A stretch of DNA of 64,000 nt, from contig NZ_UESZ01000001.1 of assembly GCF_900108585.1 (NCBI RefSeq), positions 2,914,001-2,978,000 on the forward strand, read 5' to 3'. Positions 9,696-18,872 of the stretch are shown here, in pieces. Below the pieces are notes generated by a model that had not been told where the DNA came from, searched no databases, and saw nothing but the letters and a program-made list of their open reading frames with translations. The translations under genes and the position numbers were made by a program. Each line of letters starts with the position of its first letter. The first letter of the stretch is position 1. Source of the DNA: Branchiibius hedensis. Lineage in GTDB: Bacteria > Actinomycetota > Actinomycetes > Actinomycetales > Dermatophilaceae.

Positions 9696-10800
9696 CAGCG
9701 ATCACCCGCGTCACCTCGGCGAAGGTCGCCAGGGAATGCCCGGCCACGAAATGGTCGCAATGCGGCAGCGCGGCAACCACTCCTTGTTGCACCGGCTGGT
9801 AGCCCGCCTTCCCCCGGTGCGGGTTCACCCAGATCACGCGGTGCGCGATGCGGGAGAGCCGGGCCATCTGCTCACCGAGCAGGCCCGGGTCGCCGCGTTC
9901 CCAGCCGTCACTGAAGACCACGACGACCGCGCCCCGCGCCAGGCCGCGCTGCCCCCATCGATCGCCGAACACCTTCAACGTCTCACCCAGCCGCGTGCCG
10001 CCGGACCAGTCGGGAACCGCTTCCCCCGCGATCACCAGCGCCCGCTCCGCGTCGTGCACCCGCATCGCCCGGGTCAGATGCGTCAGCCGGGTGCCGACCG
10101 TGAAGGTCTCGACCGTGCCGCCCTGGACTCGCAACGACTGCGTCAGCCGGTGGGCCAGCCGCAGCAGCGCATCGGCGTACCCGCTCATCGAACCGGACAC
10201 GTCGATCAGCAGGACCACCCGGCGCGGGCGGACGCTGCGTCGCCGCCAGTGGACGGCTGCCGGCTCACCCATCCACCGCAACGACGACCGCAGGGTGCGT
10301 GCCGCGTCGACGCGACCGCGAACCGAGGGGCGTTGTCGAGCGCTGCGCCGCACCGGGGGCCGGGGGTGCAACGTGGCGAACATGCCTGCCAGTCGGTGCC
10401 TTTCGGCCGCCGACAGGGTGGCGACGTCGCGTTGCCGAAGCACCTCCGCGTTACTGGCCATGGCCCGTACGACGTCCTGCCCTTCGGCGTCACCCGCACC
10501 ATTGGCTTCGGCGTCGGGAAGGCCCGTCGCATAGGTCACCCCGCTGCGCTGCGCCGGACGTGGCCGGGGCAGACCGTCCGGGCCGAAGAAGGCGGTGAAG
10601 ACCTGGTCGTACCGCTCCAAGTCCTCCGGCCCCGAGCACAGCGTGGCCCGGCCCGCCAGGTAGGTGCATCGCTGGTCGTCCATGCCCAGCTCGGCGACCG
10701 CCTCGAGGAACTGCTGCTGGCGGTCGTGCGTGACTGCGACGCCGGCCGCGCGCAACGACCGCCCGAAGGCCAGCAAGATCTCATCGCCCTGGCGCATCAC
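9688..10800 (-). CDS. coxE: VWA domain protein, CoxE-like
   Basis: This is a von Willebrand factor A domain protein of the CoxE group, which works with the CoxD ATPase in activating the Mo site. The metal-ion-dependent adhesion site starts with VLLIDVSGSMSGYADAL near residue 195 (DxSxS), with later residues SGGTRLGETL and FSDGWERGDP. It starts at GTG 10800 in the coxD stop (GTGA); the adjacent ATG at 10797 is an alternative. Length 370 is usual for the family. The MoxR plus VWA pairing is the standard layout. Confidence 0.9.
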   Translation of the reverse strand: MMRQGDEILLAFGRSLRAAGVAVTHDRQQQFLEAVAELGMDDQRCTYLAGRATLCSGPEDLERYDQVFTAFFGPDGLPRPRPAQRSGVTYATGLPDAEANGAGDAEGQDVVRAMASNAEVLRQRDVATLSAAERHRLAGMFATLHPRPPVRRSARQRPSVRGRVDAARTLRSSLRWMGEPAAVHWRRRSVRPRRVVLLIDVSGSMSGYADALLRLAHRLTQSLRVQGGTVETFTVGTRLTHLTRAMRVHDAERALVIAGEAVPDWSGGTRLGETLKVFGDRWGQRGLARGAVVVVFSDGWERGDPGLLGEQMARLSRIAHRVIWVNPHRGKAGYQPVQQGVVAALPHCDHFVAGHSLATFAEVTRVIADA

Positions 10801-11669
10801 GCCCTCAACAGTTGATCGAGGGCGTGGCGGACCTTTTCGGAGTCTTCGCGGTATTTGACCAGCGCCCCCAAAGTGGCAGACGCGGCTGCCAGGTCGATGT
10901 CCGTCGTACCCAGATAGGTCAGCGCCCTGGCCCAGTCGATGGTCTCGGCCACCCCGGGGGGTTTGAGCAGGTCGCCGCGGCCGCGCACCTGCTGGGTGAC
11001 CGCAACGACCTGGCGCGCCAACGCCTCGGACACCTCCGGCGCCCGGGTCCGGACGATCTGCACCTCGCGCTCGAGCCCCGGGTGATCGATCCAGTGATAG
11101 AGGCAGCGGCGCTTGAGGGCGTCGTGCAGTTCGCGGGTGCGATTGGAGGTGAGTACGACGACCGGCGGGCTCGCCGCGCGGATCGTGCCCAACTCCGGGA
11201 TGGTGACCTGGTAGGTCGACAACACTTCGAGCAGGAATGCCTCGAATTCATCGTCGGCGCGGTCGATTTCGTCGACCAGGAGCACGGCGGGGCTCTCCTG
11301 CAGCGCCTGCAACACCGGGCGCGCGAGGAGGAAGCGCGGGTCGTAGAGGCTCTTCTCCGCCTCTTCGGGGTCGGCTCCCCCGGCTGCTTCGAGAGCGCGC
11401 AGGTGCAGGATCTGGCGCGGGAAGTCCCAGTCGTAGAGCGCCTGGGTGGCGTCGATCCCCTCGTAGCACTGCATCCGCACCAGCGGTACGTCGAGCACAC
11501 CCGCCAGCGTCTCGGCCAGCGCGGTCTTGCCGGTGCCCGGCTCACCCTCCAGCAGCAGCGGGCGTTGCATCCGCAGCGCCAGATAGGTCGCCGTCGCCAG
11601 CGCATCGTCGCTGAGGTACCCGTCCTGCTCCAGACCGTCGGCCACCTGGGCAGGGGTGTCGAACTGCAT
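10797..11669 (-). CDS. coxD: MoxR-type AAA+ ATPase, CoxD-like
   Basis: This is a 290-residue AAA+ ATPase that acts as a chaperone in assembling the molybdenum active site. Walker A is GEPGTGKT (about residues 42-49), Walker B is VLLVDEIDRADDEF, and sensor I is VVVLTSNRTREL. In the MoxR family such ATPases pair with VWA proteins, here coxE directly downstream. It is the first gene of the minus-strand maturation block; the 121-bp gap before the divergent HNH gene probably carries its promoter. Confidence 0.92.
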   Translation of the reverse strand: MQFDTPAQVADGLEQDGYLSDDALATATYLALRMQRPLLLEGEPGTGKTALAETLAGVLDVPLVRMQCYEGIDATQALYDWDFPRQILHLRALEAAGGADPEEAEKSLYDPRFLLARPVLQALQESPAVLLVDEIDRADDEFEAFLLEVLSTYQVTIPELGTIRAASPPVVVLTSNRTRELHDALKRRCLYHWIDHPGLEREVQIVRTRAPEVSEALARQVVAVTQQVRGRGDLLKPPGVAETIDWARALTYLGTTDIDLAAASATLGALVKYREDSEKVRHALDQLLRA

Positions 11670-11790
11670 GTGACGCAGATTACGCCGCCGATCGTTGGCC
11701 CCTGGTTGTCCGCATCCTCACTGGTGAGTTCGACGTCTGACCCGGGACTGCTCGGCGGTGACTGTCAGACCCTCCCGATAGCGTTCTTCC

Positions 11791-13245
11791 ATGGACGAAA
11801 CCGAGGTGCTGGACGAGGCCGAATTGGCCGCGCTGTCACTGGTTCGATCCTGGCGATCCCAGGTGAACAGCACTGCAGGACAGTATGTTTCGTCCCAGAT
11901 CAACGAGCTGCTGATCCAGGAACTGGAGATGCTGCACCACGCGATCAGCGCCCGGCAGATCGAGCTGACCGCGCAGGCCGTCGACGCCGCCGCTACCCGC
12001 CTCGGCGGGCAGGCAAACGCTGCGGGACTGGCACGGCGGGTCACCGGTGCCGGGGTGGCGCTCGCCCGGCGGCGGCACCCCATCACCGGGCAGCGGCTCG
12101 TGCACCAAGCCCTCGTCCTTACCCAGGATCTGCCGCAGGTGCTCGCCGGAATGCGCGCCGGCGAACTCGGCGAAACCCAGGCTGCGATCCTGGTCCGGGA
12201 GACCGATGGTCTCAGCAGCACGCAACGCTCCGAGGTCGCCGACCAGGTGCGTCAGCGGTGGCCAGTCCTGGGTGACCGTGGCCTCGGCGAAGCCGCCCGG
12301 GCCGCTGCCGCGCGCATCGCCCCCGACGAAATCGCCGCCCGGCATTCGAAGGCGATCGCCGACCGGCACGTGTCGTTTCGATCCGCCCCCGATGCAATGC
12401 TGCGACTGTCTGCGCTGCTACCGCTGCGCGACGGGCTGACCTGCGTGCAAGCCCTGCAAGCCGCCGCCGACACTGCCGTGGCAAGCCCGGACGCCGCCGC
12501 CCAACCCGGCCGATGGGGATTGAGCGGAACCCGCCGCGAGCAGTGGCGCCAGGCGCAGGCCGACGCGCTCGTCGCCGGGATCACCGGGCACGCCCCTGGG
12601 CGCAGCCCGACTGCCGTGACGGTGAATTTGCTGATCCCGGTGGACGCGCTCACCGCGAACGGCGACGCTTACCTGCAGGGATACGGCAACATCCCCGGCG
12701 ACCTGGCACGGGACCTGATCAGCGCCCACCCCGACGTCGAACCGCAGATCCGGCGTATCTTCACCGCTCCCGACACCGGGGACCTGGTCAGTATGGAATC
12801 CCGATCGCGCACCTACACGGGCCTCCTACGCGAGTTCATCCGGCTACGAGACCAGCACTGCCGCACACCGTTCTGCGAATCCGCCATCCGCCACATCGAC
12901 CACATCCGGGCCGCCGCCCGCGGGGGACCCACGACCGCCAGCAACGGCGACGGGACGTGCGAACACTGCAATTACACCAAGCAACTCCCCGGCAACGTCG
13001 TCACCGGCAGCGCGCAGCACACCACCCACACCATCGGACTGGTGACCGCCCACAGCTACCCACCCGCCCCACCAGGCGGACCGGCGCCACCACCTGCGAT
13101 AACGCTGCCGCCTCAACCGCCGAGATTCGTCCACCGGCGGCGGGCCCGGCGACCGAGCACAGCACGGATGCCCGTGACGAAAGCCGTGATCCACGACTTC
13201 ATGCGCAACCTGCCCAGCTACCACGACACCCCGCGGCGCCAATAG
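11791..13245 (+). CDS. DUF222 / HNH endonuclease protein
   Basis: This 484-residue protein has an N-terminal DUF222 domain and a C-terminal HNH nuclease domain. The HNH core shows RDQHCRTPFCES, the metal/catalytic HIDHI, and later CEHCNYTK, giving the usual Cys pairs around the HNH. A proline-rich stretch and a basic tail follow. Such genes are present in many copies in actinobacterial genomes, and some variants sit in mobile contexts; their function is not settled. It lies on the opposite strand between the cox cluster and the MocA-like gene. The gap before it has a 7-bp inverted repeat GTCTGAC/GTCAGAC, of unclear meaning. Confidence 0.9.
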   Translation: MDETEVLDEAELAALSLVRSWRSQVNSTAGQYVSSQINELLIQELEMLHHAISARQIELTAQAVDAAATRLGGQANAAGLARRVTGAGVALARRRHPITGQRLVHQALVLTQDLPQVLAGMRAGELGETQAAILVRETDGLSSTQRSEVADQVRQRWPVLGDRGLGEAARAAAARIAPDEIAARHSKAIADRHVSFRSAPDAMLRLSALLPLRDGLTCVQALQAAADTAVASPDAAAQPGRWGLSGTRREQWRQAQADALVAGITGHAPGRSPTAVTVNLLIPVDALTANGDAYLQGYGNIPGDLARDLISAHPDVEPQIRRIFTAPDTGDLVSMESRSRTYTGLLREFIRLRDQHCRTPFCESAIRHIDHIRAAARGGPTTASNGDGTCEHCNYTKQLPGNVVTGSAQHTTHTIGLVTAHSYPPAPPGGPAPPPAITLPPQPPRFVHRRRARRPSTARMPVTKAVIHDFMRNLPSYHDTPRRQ

Positions 13246-13276
13246 GAAACGCCGAGTAGTCAGGTGGGCCGGGGAG

Positions 13277-13906
13277 TCAATGAGGTGAATCAACGTCGCG
13301 GCCGGTGGCCAGATCGCCGCATTCGATGAGTTCGACGTCATGCTGCGCCAGATAGTCGCGTGCGCCGCGATCGCCGACCGCGCTGTCGATCACCGGTTGC
13401 CAGTGGTGCCGACCGAGGACGACCGGGTGTCCGGGCGTGCCCTGGTACGCCGCTCGGCGCAGGGTGGCCACGCCCACCGGGTTCGTGTCGCCCACGCCGG
13501 ACGAGCCGCCCAAACCAGAGACGTCGCCTACGCCAGATAACGACATGCCCGATCCGCCGAGCACCCGGCGCACCACCGCAGCGGATACGTCGGGGAGGTC
13601 AACCAGGGTGACAACGACCGCGTCGGCGGCATCATCGAGGTCGTGCAGGCCGGCTCGCAGTGAGGCGGACATGCCGTCAGCCCAATCCGTCGCGACGATC
13701 ACCGACGCTCCGGTCCCGTCGAGCAGTTCAGTTGGTTCCTCGACCGCGGCGCCAAGGACCACAGCCACGTGAGAACAGCCGCCGTCCTGCAACGTCTGCA
13801 CTGCGCGCAACAGCCAGGACGTGCCATCGGGGTCACGCACCAGGGCCTTCGGTTGCCCCATCCGACGACCGGCACCGGCAGCGAGCAGCAGCCCGTCAGT
13901 CCTCAT
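13277..13906 (-). CDS. MocA/MobA-like nucleotidyltransferase
   Basis: This is a probable CTP:molybdopterin cytidylyltransferase that makes the MCD form of the cofactor used by xanthine-oxidase-family enzymes. The N-terminal signature LLLAAGAGRRMGQPKAL (about residues 6-22) is the nucleotide-binding loop of the MobA-like NTP transferase fold. VTLVDLPDV near residue 100 is the metal-binding aspartate region, and GHPVVLGRHHW is also typical. The middle has an unusual Gly/Ser-rich insertion (about residues 125-145). Proximity to the cox genes supports MocA over MobA, but a purine-catabolism homologue is possible. Confidence 0.85.
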   Translation of the reverse strand: MRTDGLLLAAGAGRRMGQPKALVRDPDGTSWLLRAVQTLQDGGCSHVAVVLGAAVEEPTELLDGTGASVIVATDWADGMSASLRAGLHDLDDAADAVVVTLVDLPDVSAAVVRRVLGGSGMSLSGVGDVSGLGGSSGVGDTNPVGVATLRRAAYQGTPGHPVVLGRHHWQPVIDSAVGDRGARDYLAQHDVELIECGDLATGRDVDSPH

Positions 13907-14813
13907 CGCCCGACTCGCGCTCGGTCAGTTTCAGCGCCAACTGGAATCTGGTGTCGACACCGTGCTCGGCCATCAGGGAGGCGATCCGCCGACGCACGGT
14001 CCGCAACGACACGCCCTGGGCCCGCGCGATCGCTTCGTCCTTTAGCCCTTGTCGCATCAGGTCCAGCACGCCGCTGGCCTGCGCGTCTTCTCCGATGGCC
14101 ACCGGCGCCGCGGTCGCCCACAGCCGGTCGAAGAGTTCGACGAACGCAGCCACGACCACCGGATCCCGAAGAACGACGAAATCGCCGCCGGGAGAACCCC
14201 ATTCGGCGGCACTCAGGGCAACGTCGACGCCGAAACAGACGAACCGGGTCGGCAACGTGGCGGCGATCCGCAAGTCGAACTCACCGGCCTCGACCGGGCC
14301 GTCCGCGGCACCGTGCAACCACCGCACGGCGCGTCCGCTGGCCAACTGCGCGGCCACACCGGGACCTGCCGGAGACAGCCCGCAACAACGCACCTCGCCG
14401 GCAGTAGCAGCCAGCAGATGCTCGTAGGTGGCCTCCACATCAGCCGCTTCGACATGCTCGCGTGATGGCAGAGTTGTCGTCGAAAGCGTTTGCCCTGCAG
14501 TGTAATCCGCGACAAACGCGTCGATGGCGTCACGGACGCGGGCGAGCTCCTGCCGCCGGGTCGCCAACTGCGCCTCCTGTGCCGAGACGACCCGTTCCAG
14601 TGCGGCGCGCGGATGATCGGCGATCAGTCCGGTCTCCGCGCCGACCCGCACCAGCCGGTGTGCGCGTAATTCCTCCAACGCCGCACTGACCTGGGGCAGC
14701 GACCAGCCCAGGACCTCGCGATGCCGGTCAAGGGCCAGGCGGGGTTGCCGCAACACTGCCCGATACAGACTCTCCCCGTCGGGGCCGATCTCCAGTGCGG
14801 TCAGGCGAGCCAT
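13896..14813 (-). CDS. TrmB-like/LuxR-type HTH regulator
   Basis: This is a 305-residue DNA-binding regulator. The N-terminal 65 residues look like a TrmB-type winged helix (LDRHREVLGWSLPQVSAALEEL... region). A middle domain of unknown ligand follows. The C-terminus is a LuxR/GerE-type helix-turn-helix (KDEAIARAQGVSLRTVRRRI, about residues 255-274). I place the start at ATG 14813, since further upstream the frame only shadows the DUF3151 gene. Its 3' end overlaps the MocA-like gene by 11 bp. Its targets are unknown. Confidence 0.85.
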   Translation of the reverse strand: MARLTALEIGPDGESLYRAVLRQPRLALDRHREVLGWSLPQVSAALEELRAHRLVRVGAETGLIADHPRAALERVVSAQEAQLATRRQELARVRDAIDAFVADYTAGQTLSTTTLPSREHVEAADVEATYEHLLAATAGEVRCCGLSPAGPGVAAQLASGRAVRWLHGAADGPVEAGEFDLRIAATLPTRFVCFGVDVALSAAEWGSPGGDFVVLRDPVVVAAFVELFDRLWATAAPVAIGEDAQASGVLDLMRQGLKDEAIARAQGVSLRTVRRRIASLMAEHGVDTRFQLALKLTERESGDED

Positions 14814-14821
14814 CGACGTAC

Positions 14822-15223
14822 TTAAAGACCCAACTCGCGCGCGCCCAACGCCGAGGAGTCCCGCAGGAAGTCGGCGCACCGGCGCTCTTCGTCGGTCTCC
14901 CCGATCGCTCCCGCGGCCCGGGACAACGCGGCCAACGAGCGCAGGAAGCCCCGGTTGGGTTCGTGCTCCCACGGGACCGGGCCCTGCCCCCGCCAGCCGG
15001 CCTTGCGCAGCGCGTCCAAGCCCCGGTGGTAGCCGGTGCGGGCGTAGGCGTAGGCCTCGACGTTGTGGTGCTCGGCGAGCGCATGCTCGGCCAAGGCCGC
15101 CCACACCAGACTCGACGAGGGGTAGTTCTCGGCGACCTGCTCGGGCAGTTCACCCTCGGCCAGGGCCAGCGCCGCCGGGTCTTCGGGCAGGCGGGTCTCG
15201 GGGACGCCGAGCAAATTATTCAT
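14822..15223 (-). CDS. DUF3151 protein
   Basis: This is a 133-residue soluble protein of the actinobacterial DUF3151 family, function unknown. Conserved features include the N-terminal LLGVPETRLP, the alanine-rich helix region ALAEHAL, ARTGYHRGLDALRKAGWRG, and a C-terminal ERRCADFLRDSD-like motif (here DSSALG). In many actinobacteria it sits next to fructose-bisphosphate aldolase, as here. One copy of the 62-bp repeat fills the gap between the two genes. Confidence 0.9.
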   Translation of the reverse strand: MNNLLGVPETRLPEDPAALALAEGELPEQVAENYPSSSLVWAALAEHALAEHHNVEAYAYARTGYHRGLDALRKAGWRGQGPVPWEHEPNRGFLRSLAALSRAAGAIGETDEERRCADFLRDSSALGARELGL

Positions 15224-15227
15224 CTGG

Positions 15228-15289
15228 TCGCGCCTCTTCCCTCGGCTCCGGGCCTCGCTGCGCTCGTTTCCTCACCTCGGTCGGCGCTC
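15228..15289 (-). repeat. 62-bp stop-anchored repeat, copy A
   Basis: This is one of three copies of the same 62-bp sequence (others at 19647 and 23317). On the minus strand it starts in the TAG stop of fba and ends 4 bp before the DUF3151 start. It is purine-rich, with GAG recurring every few bases. This copy is the most diverged, with several substitutions in the last third. Confidence 0.85.
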
Positions 15290-16314
15290 TAAACATGCGT
15301 ACCCGCGGATCCCAATGCCTCGCAGGCCTCGACTACGCGAGCGGACATGCCGTTCTCGCCGGCCTTACCCCAAGCGCGCGGGTCGTACTTCTTCTTGTCG
15401 CCGACCTCGCCGTCGATCTTCAGGACACCGTCGTAGTTGCCGATCATCCAGCTGGCGATCGGCCGGGTGAAGGCGTACTGGGTGTCAGTGTCGACGTTCA
15501 TCTTCACGACGCCGTAGGACACCGCTTCCTTGATGTCCGCCTCATCGGAGCCCGAGCCGCCGTGAAAGACCAGGTGGAACGGCTTGTCGTCCGGGGTGTT
15601 GAACTCCGTGTGCACCGCGTCCTGGGCGGCCTTCAGCACCGCCGGACGCAACTTCACGTTGCCCGGCTTGTAGACGCCGTGCACGTTGCCGAAGGTGAGC
15701 GCGGTCATGTAGTAGCCGTTCTCACCGGTGCCGAGCGCGCGTGCCGTGGCGAGTGCGTCTTCGGGGGTGGAGTACATCTTCTCGTCCTGCGCGCCGACGA
15801 CGCCGTCCTCTTCACCGCCGACCACGCCGACCTCGATCTCCAGGACCACGTGGGCCTGCTTGCACTGGGCCAGCAGTTCCTCGGCGATCTGCAGGTTCTC
15901 CTCCAGCGGCACCGCGGAGCCGTCCCACATGTGCGACTGGAAGTAGGGCAGTCCGCCACCGGTGACCCGCTCGATCGACGCGGCGAGCAGCGGCCGCACG
16001 AAGGTGTCCAGCTTGTCCTTGGGACAGTGGTCGGTGTGCAGCGCGATGTTCACGTCGTACTTCTTGGCAACCTCATGGGCGAAGGCGGAGAAGGCCAGCG
16101 CACCGGTCACCATCTCCTTGACGCCCTGGCCGGAGAAATACTCCGCGCCACCGGTCGAAACCTGGATGATGCCGTCGCTGCCGGCGTCGGCGAATCCCTT
16201 GATGGCGGCGTTCAGGGTCTGGCTGTTGCTCACGTTGATCGCCGGGTAGGCGAATCCGTTCTTCTTCGCCCGGTCAAGCATCTCGGCGTAGACGTCGGGG
16301 GTGGCGATCGGCAT
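15289..16314 (-). CDS. fba: Class II fructose-bisphosphate aldolase
   Basis: This is a glycolysis/gluconeogenesis enzyme that cleaves fructose 1,6-bisphosphate to DHAP and glyceraldehyde 3-phosphate, using zinc. The zinc-site histidines are in ALHTDHCPKDKLDTF (near residues 96-110). The later HGGSGS phosphate-binding loop (near residue 252) and VKMNVDTDTQYAF are diagnostic. The N-terminus MPIATPDVYAEML and length 341 are normal for the actinobacterial enzyme. The 72-bp gap upstream should carry its promoter. Confidence 0.97.
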   Translation of the reverse strand: MPIATPDVYAEMLDRAKKNGFAYPAINVSNSQTLNAAIKGFADAGSDGIIQVSTGGAEYFSGQGVKEMVTGALAFSAFAHEVAKKYDVNIALHTDHCPKDKLDTFVRPLLAASIERVTGGGLPYFQSHMWDGSAVPLEENLQIAEELLAQCKQAHVVLEIEVGVVGGEEDGVVGAQDEKMYSTPEDALATARALGTGENGYYMTALTFGNVHGVYKPGNVKLRPAVLKAAQDAVHTEFNTPDDKPFHLVFHGGSGSDEADIKEAVSYGVVKMNVDTDTQYAFTRPIASWMIGNYDGVLKIDGEVGDKKKYDPRAWGKAGENGMSARVVEACEALGSAGTHV

Positions 16315-16386
16315 TGCGTCTCCTGCAGGTAGCTGGCTCGTGTCGCTTCCTATCCAACCACTCCGCGCGCGACCGGGCAGCCGCGT

Positions 16387-17613
16387 TCAACCCTCCAATC
16401 GGTCGATCCGCCGGACCAATTCGCGCCGTTCCGCGTCATTCGCGCATCCGTCCAGGGCCTCGGCGTACGCCGATCGTGCAGCGCGGGATTGACCGTTGCG
16501 GGCCAACAACTCGGCCCGGGTGACGGCGAGGCGGTAGTTGCCCGGGAGTTGGTGCGCGAGGTCGTCCAGCAACGCCAATCCAGCGGCCGGTCCGAGGTGT
16601 TCGGCGACCGCCACGGCGCGGTTCAACCGCACGACAGGTGACCCGGTGAGTTCGTCAAGCATTTCGTAGAAGGCGCAGATCCGGCCCCAGTCGGTGGCAG
16701 ATGCGCTGCGAGCGGTTGCGTGGCAGGCCGCGATGGCAGCTTGTAGTCGGTAGGACCGGGCCAGTGGGGACGCTCCCGCTGCGGGCTGCCTCAGCAGCGA
16801 AAGACCCTCGTCGATCTCGTCGTAGTGCCACCGTGATCGGTCCTGATCCGGCAGCAGAACGGGGTCGCCGTCGGGGCTCACCCGAGCGTCACGACGGGAG
16901 TGTTGCAACAGCATCAGAGCCTGCAGCGCGACCAGCGTCGGGTGGTCGCGGACGACCCGGCCTTGGGCCCGCACCAATCGGACAAGACGGATGGCTTCTC
17001 CGGCGAGTCGCGCCCGCACCACTTGGTCGCCGCTGCTCGGCGCGTAGCCGGCGGTGAAGGCCAGATAGGCGACGATCGCTACCTGTTCCAACCGTGCGGG
17101 TAACAGATCGGCAGCGGGCAGTGCCATCGGGATTCCGGCGGTGACCACCTTCTTGCGCGCCCGGGTCAGGCGCGCGGCCATGGTGGCGTCGGTGACCAGG
17201 AAGAGCCGGGCGATGTCAGGTGCGGAGATACCCAGGACCATCCGCAGCGTGAGCGCCGCACCGGCCTCCGGCGCGAGGGCCGGGTGCGCCGCGAGCAGCA
17301 CCAAGCGAAGCAGGCTGTCTTGTTGCGCTAGTTCGTTGTCGTGCAGCCGATTACGCTCATCCATGGCGATGAGTGGTTGCTTTCTGGCGTGCGTCGTCTC
17401 CGCCCGGATGACATCGACGATCTTGCGTCGCGCGGTGGTGAGCAACCACGCGGAGGGGTTGCTCGGCGTACCGTCGATCGGCCAGCGACGGGTCGCCTCT
17501 TCGAAGGCGGCCGCCAGCGCATCCTCGGCCAGGTCAAGACGCCGACTGCCGGCGACGAGCAGGGCCAGCAGCCGACCCCACTCGTCACGCAGCAGTTGCT
17601 CGACCGGCTCCAT
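16387..17613 (-). CDS. ECF42-type RNA polymerase sigma factor
   Basis: This is an extracytoplasmic-function sigma factor of the long ECF42 type. Sigma region 2 covers about residues 10-75 (LDLAEDALAAAFEEA, then PSAWLLTTARRKIVD). Region 4 is near residues 125-180 (LRMVLGISAPDIARLFLV). A C-terminal extension of over 200 residues with TPR-like helices follows, which in ECF42 replaces an anti-sigma partner. The start is ATG 17613, overlapping the YCII stop (ATGA). Linkage to a YCII/DGPF gene is the hallmark of ECF42. Confidence 0.92.
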   Translation of the reverse strand: MEPVEQLLRDEWGRLLALLVAGSRRLDLAEDALAAAFEEATRRWPIDGTPSNPSAWLLTTARRKIVDVIRAETTHARKQPLIAMDERNRLHDNELAQQDSLLRLVLLAAHPALAPEAGAALTLRMVLGISAPDIARLFLVTDATMAARLTRARKKVVTAGIPMALPAADLLPARLEQVAIVAYLAFTAGYAPSSGDQVVRARLAGEAIRLVRLVRAQGRVVRDHPTLVALQALMLLQHSRRDARVSPDGDPVLLPDQDRSRWHYDEIDEGLSLLRQPAAGASPLARSYRLQAAIAACHATARSASATDWGRICAFYEMLDELTGSPVVRLNRAVAVAEHLGPAAGLALLDDLAHQLPGNYRLAVTRAELLARNGQSRAARSAYAEALDGCANDAERRELVRRIDRLEG

Positions 17614-17954
17614 CAGTCGAAGCCGTCGATCTGGACGCAGGGTCGGATCTCCAGGGCGTACTCCGGCGGCAGCAGCCGGCACCACGCAACCACCTGGTCC
17701 AGATCGTCGGCCCTGACCAGGTAGAAGCCGCCGATCATTTCGGCGGTCTCGGCGAACGGTCCGTCCGTCAGTGTTTCCGCGCCGCGCAGGGTGGTTGCGG
17801 TATCGGTTCCCGCCAGCGCTTCCCCGGCCAGCAGGTGCTCACCGACGCTGTGGTGGAAGGCCAGGTGCTGCTGGTGGAAGCGGGCCTGGGTCGGCTCGTC
17901 CGCGTCCGCCCAGGCCGCGGGCTCGTAGGCGATCAGGATCAGGTACTTGGTCAC
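17613..17954 (-). CDS. YCII/DGPF family protein
   Basis: This is a 113-residue ferredoxin-like-fold protein of the YCII (DGPF) family. The key motif appears as TDGPFAETAEMIGGFYLV (near residues 62-79). The start is GTG 17954, preceded by GAGGAG. It is translated just ahead of the ECF42 sigma factor, and in other actinobacteria such genes are regulated by that sigma. The biochemical activity is unknown. Confidence 0.92.
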   Translation of the reverse strand: MTKYLILIAYEPAAWADADEPTQARFHQQHLAFHHSVGEHLLAGEALAGTDTATTLRGAETLTDGPFAETAEMIGGFYLVRADDLDQVVAWCRLLPPEYALEIRPCVQIDGFD

Positions 17955-18053
17955 GGCAACTCCTCAGGTTCAATGATCTGACACCACCATGACGAGTCGG
18001 CCAGGCGGAATTCGACACATCTGCGCGGAATTCTTGCTCGTACACTCGGAGCC

Positions 18054-18872
18054 ATGCCAGGGTCGCATCGTTGGGGCGGTTGGTCAGGTCCGTTGTCCGA
18101 AGGCCGGATCCACGAGGTTCATCTGTTCGTGGACCAGCGGATGGCCCTGCTGCTGTTGTTCGCAGCGTTCATCACGACGTTCTTGATCACGCGCGGCATC
18201 ACCCGGTTGATCAGGGCCGGCAAAGGACCGTTTCGCAACAACGTGTCCGGCGGCGTGCACATCCATCACGCCGTCCCCGGGATCATTCTGCTGGTCGTCG
18301 GCGGGATCAGTTCCGTCGCGGCGGCCGGTCACCCGCCCGCGGCGGAGATCAGCGCTGTGCTCGTGGGGGTCGGCGCATCCCTGGTCCTCGATGAGTTTGC
18401 GCTGATCCTGCACCTGCAGGACGTCTACTGGTCCAAGCAGGGTCAACTGTCGGTGCAGGTGGTGGCCCTGACCGCATCCGTCATGGGTCTACTCCTGGTC
18501 GGCATCCAGCCGTTCTCGGAGTACTCCGACCCTGGTGGCGGCCGCCTCGCGGTGCTGATCGTGTTGGCGGTGCACGCCTTCTGTCTGATCGCCTGCGTGG
18601 CCAAAGGCAAGTACACCAGCGCCGTGATCGGTGCCTTCATCCCGCCGGTGGCATGGTGGGGCGCCCTGCGCCTGGCCCGGCCGCGCTCGAAGTGGGCCAA
18701 GCGCTATTCGCCCAAGAAGCTGCAGCGGGCCGTCGCGCGCGACTCGGCGTTCGAGAATCGTTGGGGCAACTGGGGATTGGACCTGGCCGACCTCGTTGCG
18801 GGTACGCCGACCCAAACCCCCACGTCCACCGCACCTACCTCTGCGGCACCGGGACCGGGATCTACTCACTGA
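18054..18872 (+). CDS. Polytopic membrane protein of unknown function
   Basis: I cannot assign a function to this 272-residue protein. It has a short charged N-terminus and then about six hydrophobic segments between residues 30 and 205. A conserved-looking motif VSGGVHIHHAVPG near residues 63-75 has three closely spaced histidines before a membrane segment, suggesting a metal or cofactor site at the membrane surface. The C-terminal tail is basic and then Thr/Pro/Ala-rich. Its stop overlaps the 3' end of the convergent 57-residue gene by 7 bp. Confidence 0.75.
   Translation: MPGSHRWGGWSGPLSEGRIHEVHLFVDQRMALLLLFAAFITTFLITRGITRLIRAGKGPFRNNVSGGVHIHHAVPGIILLVVGGISSVAAAGHPPAAEISAVLVGVGASLVLDEFALILHLQDVYWSKQGQLSVQVVALTASVMGLLLVGIQPFSEYSDPGGGRLAVLIVLAVHAFCLIACVAKGKYTSAVIGAFIPPVAWWGALRLARPRSKWAKRYSPKKLQRAVARDSAFENRWGNWGLDLADLVAGTPTQTPTSTAPTSAAPGPGSTH

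Noticed and set aside
14814-15104. Upstream extension of the HTH regulator
   Set aside because: The extra 97 residues are an out-of-frame reading of DUF3151 and have no conserved pattern.
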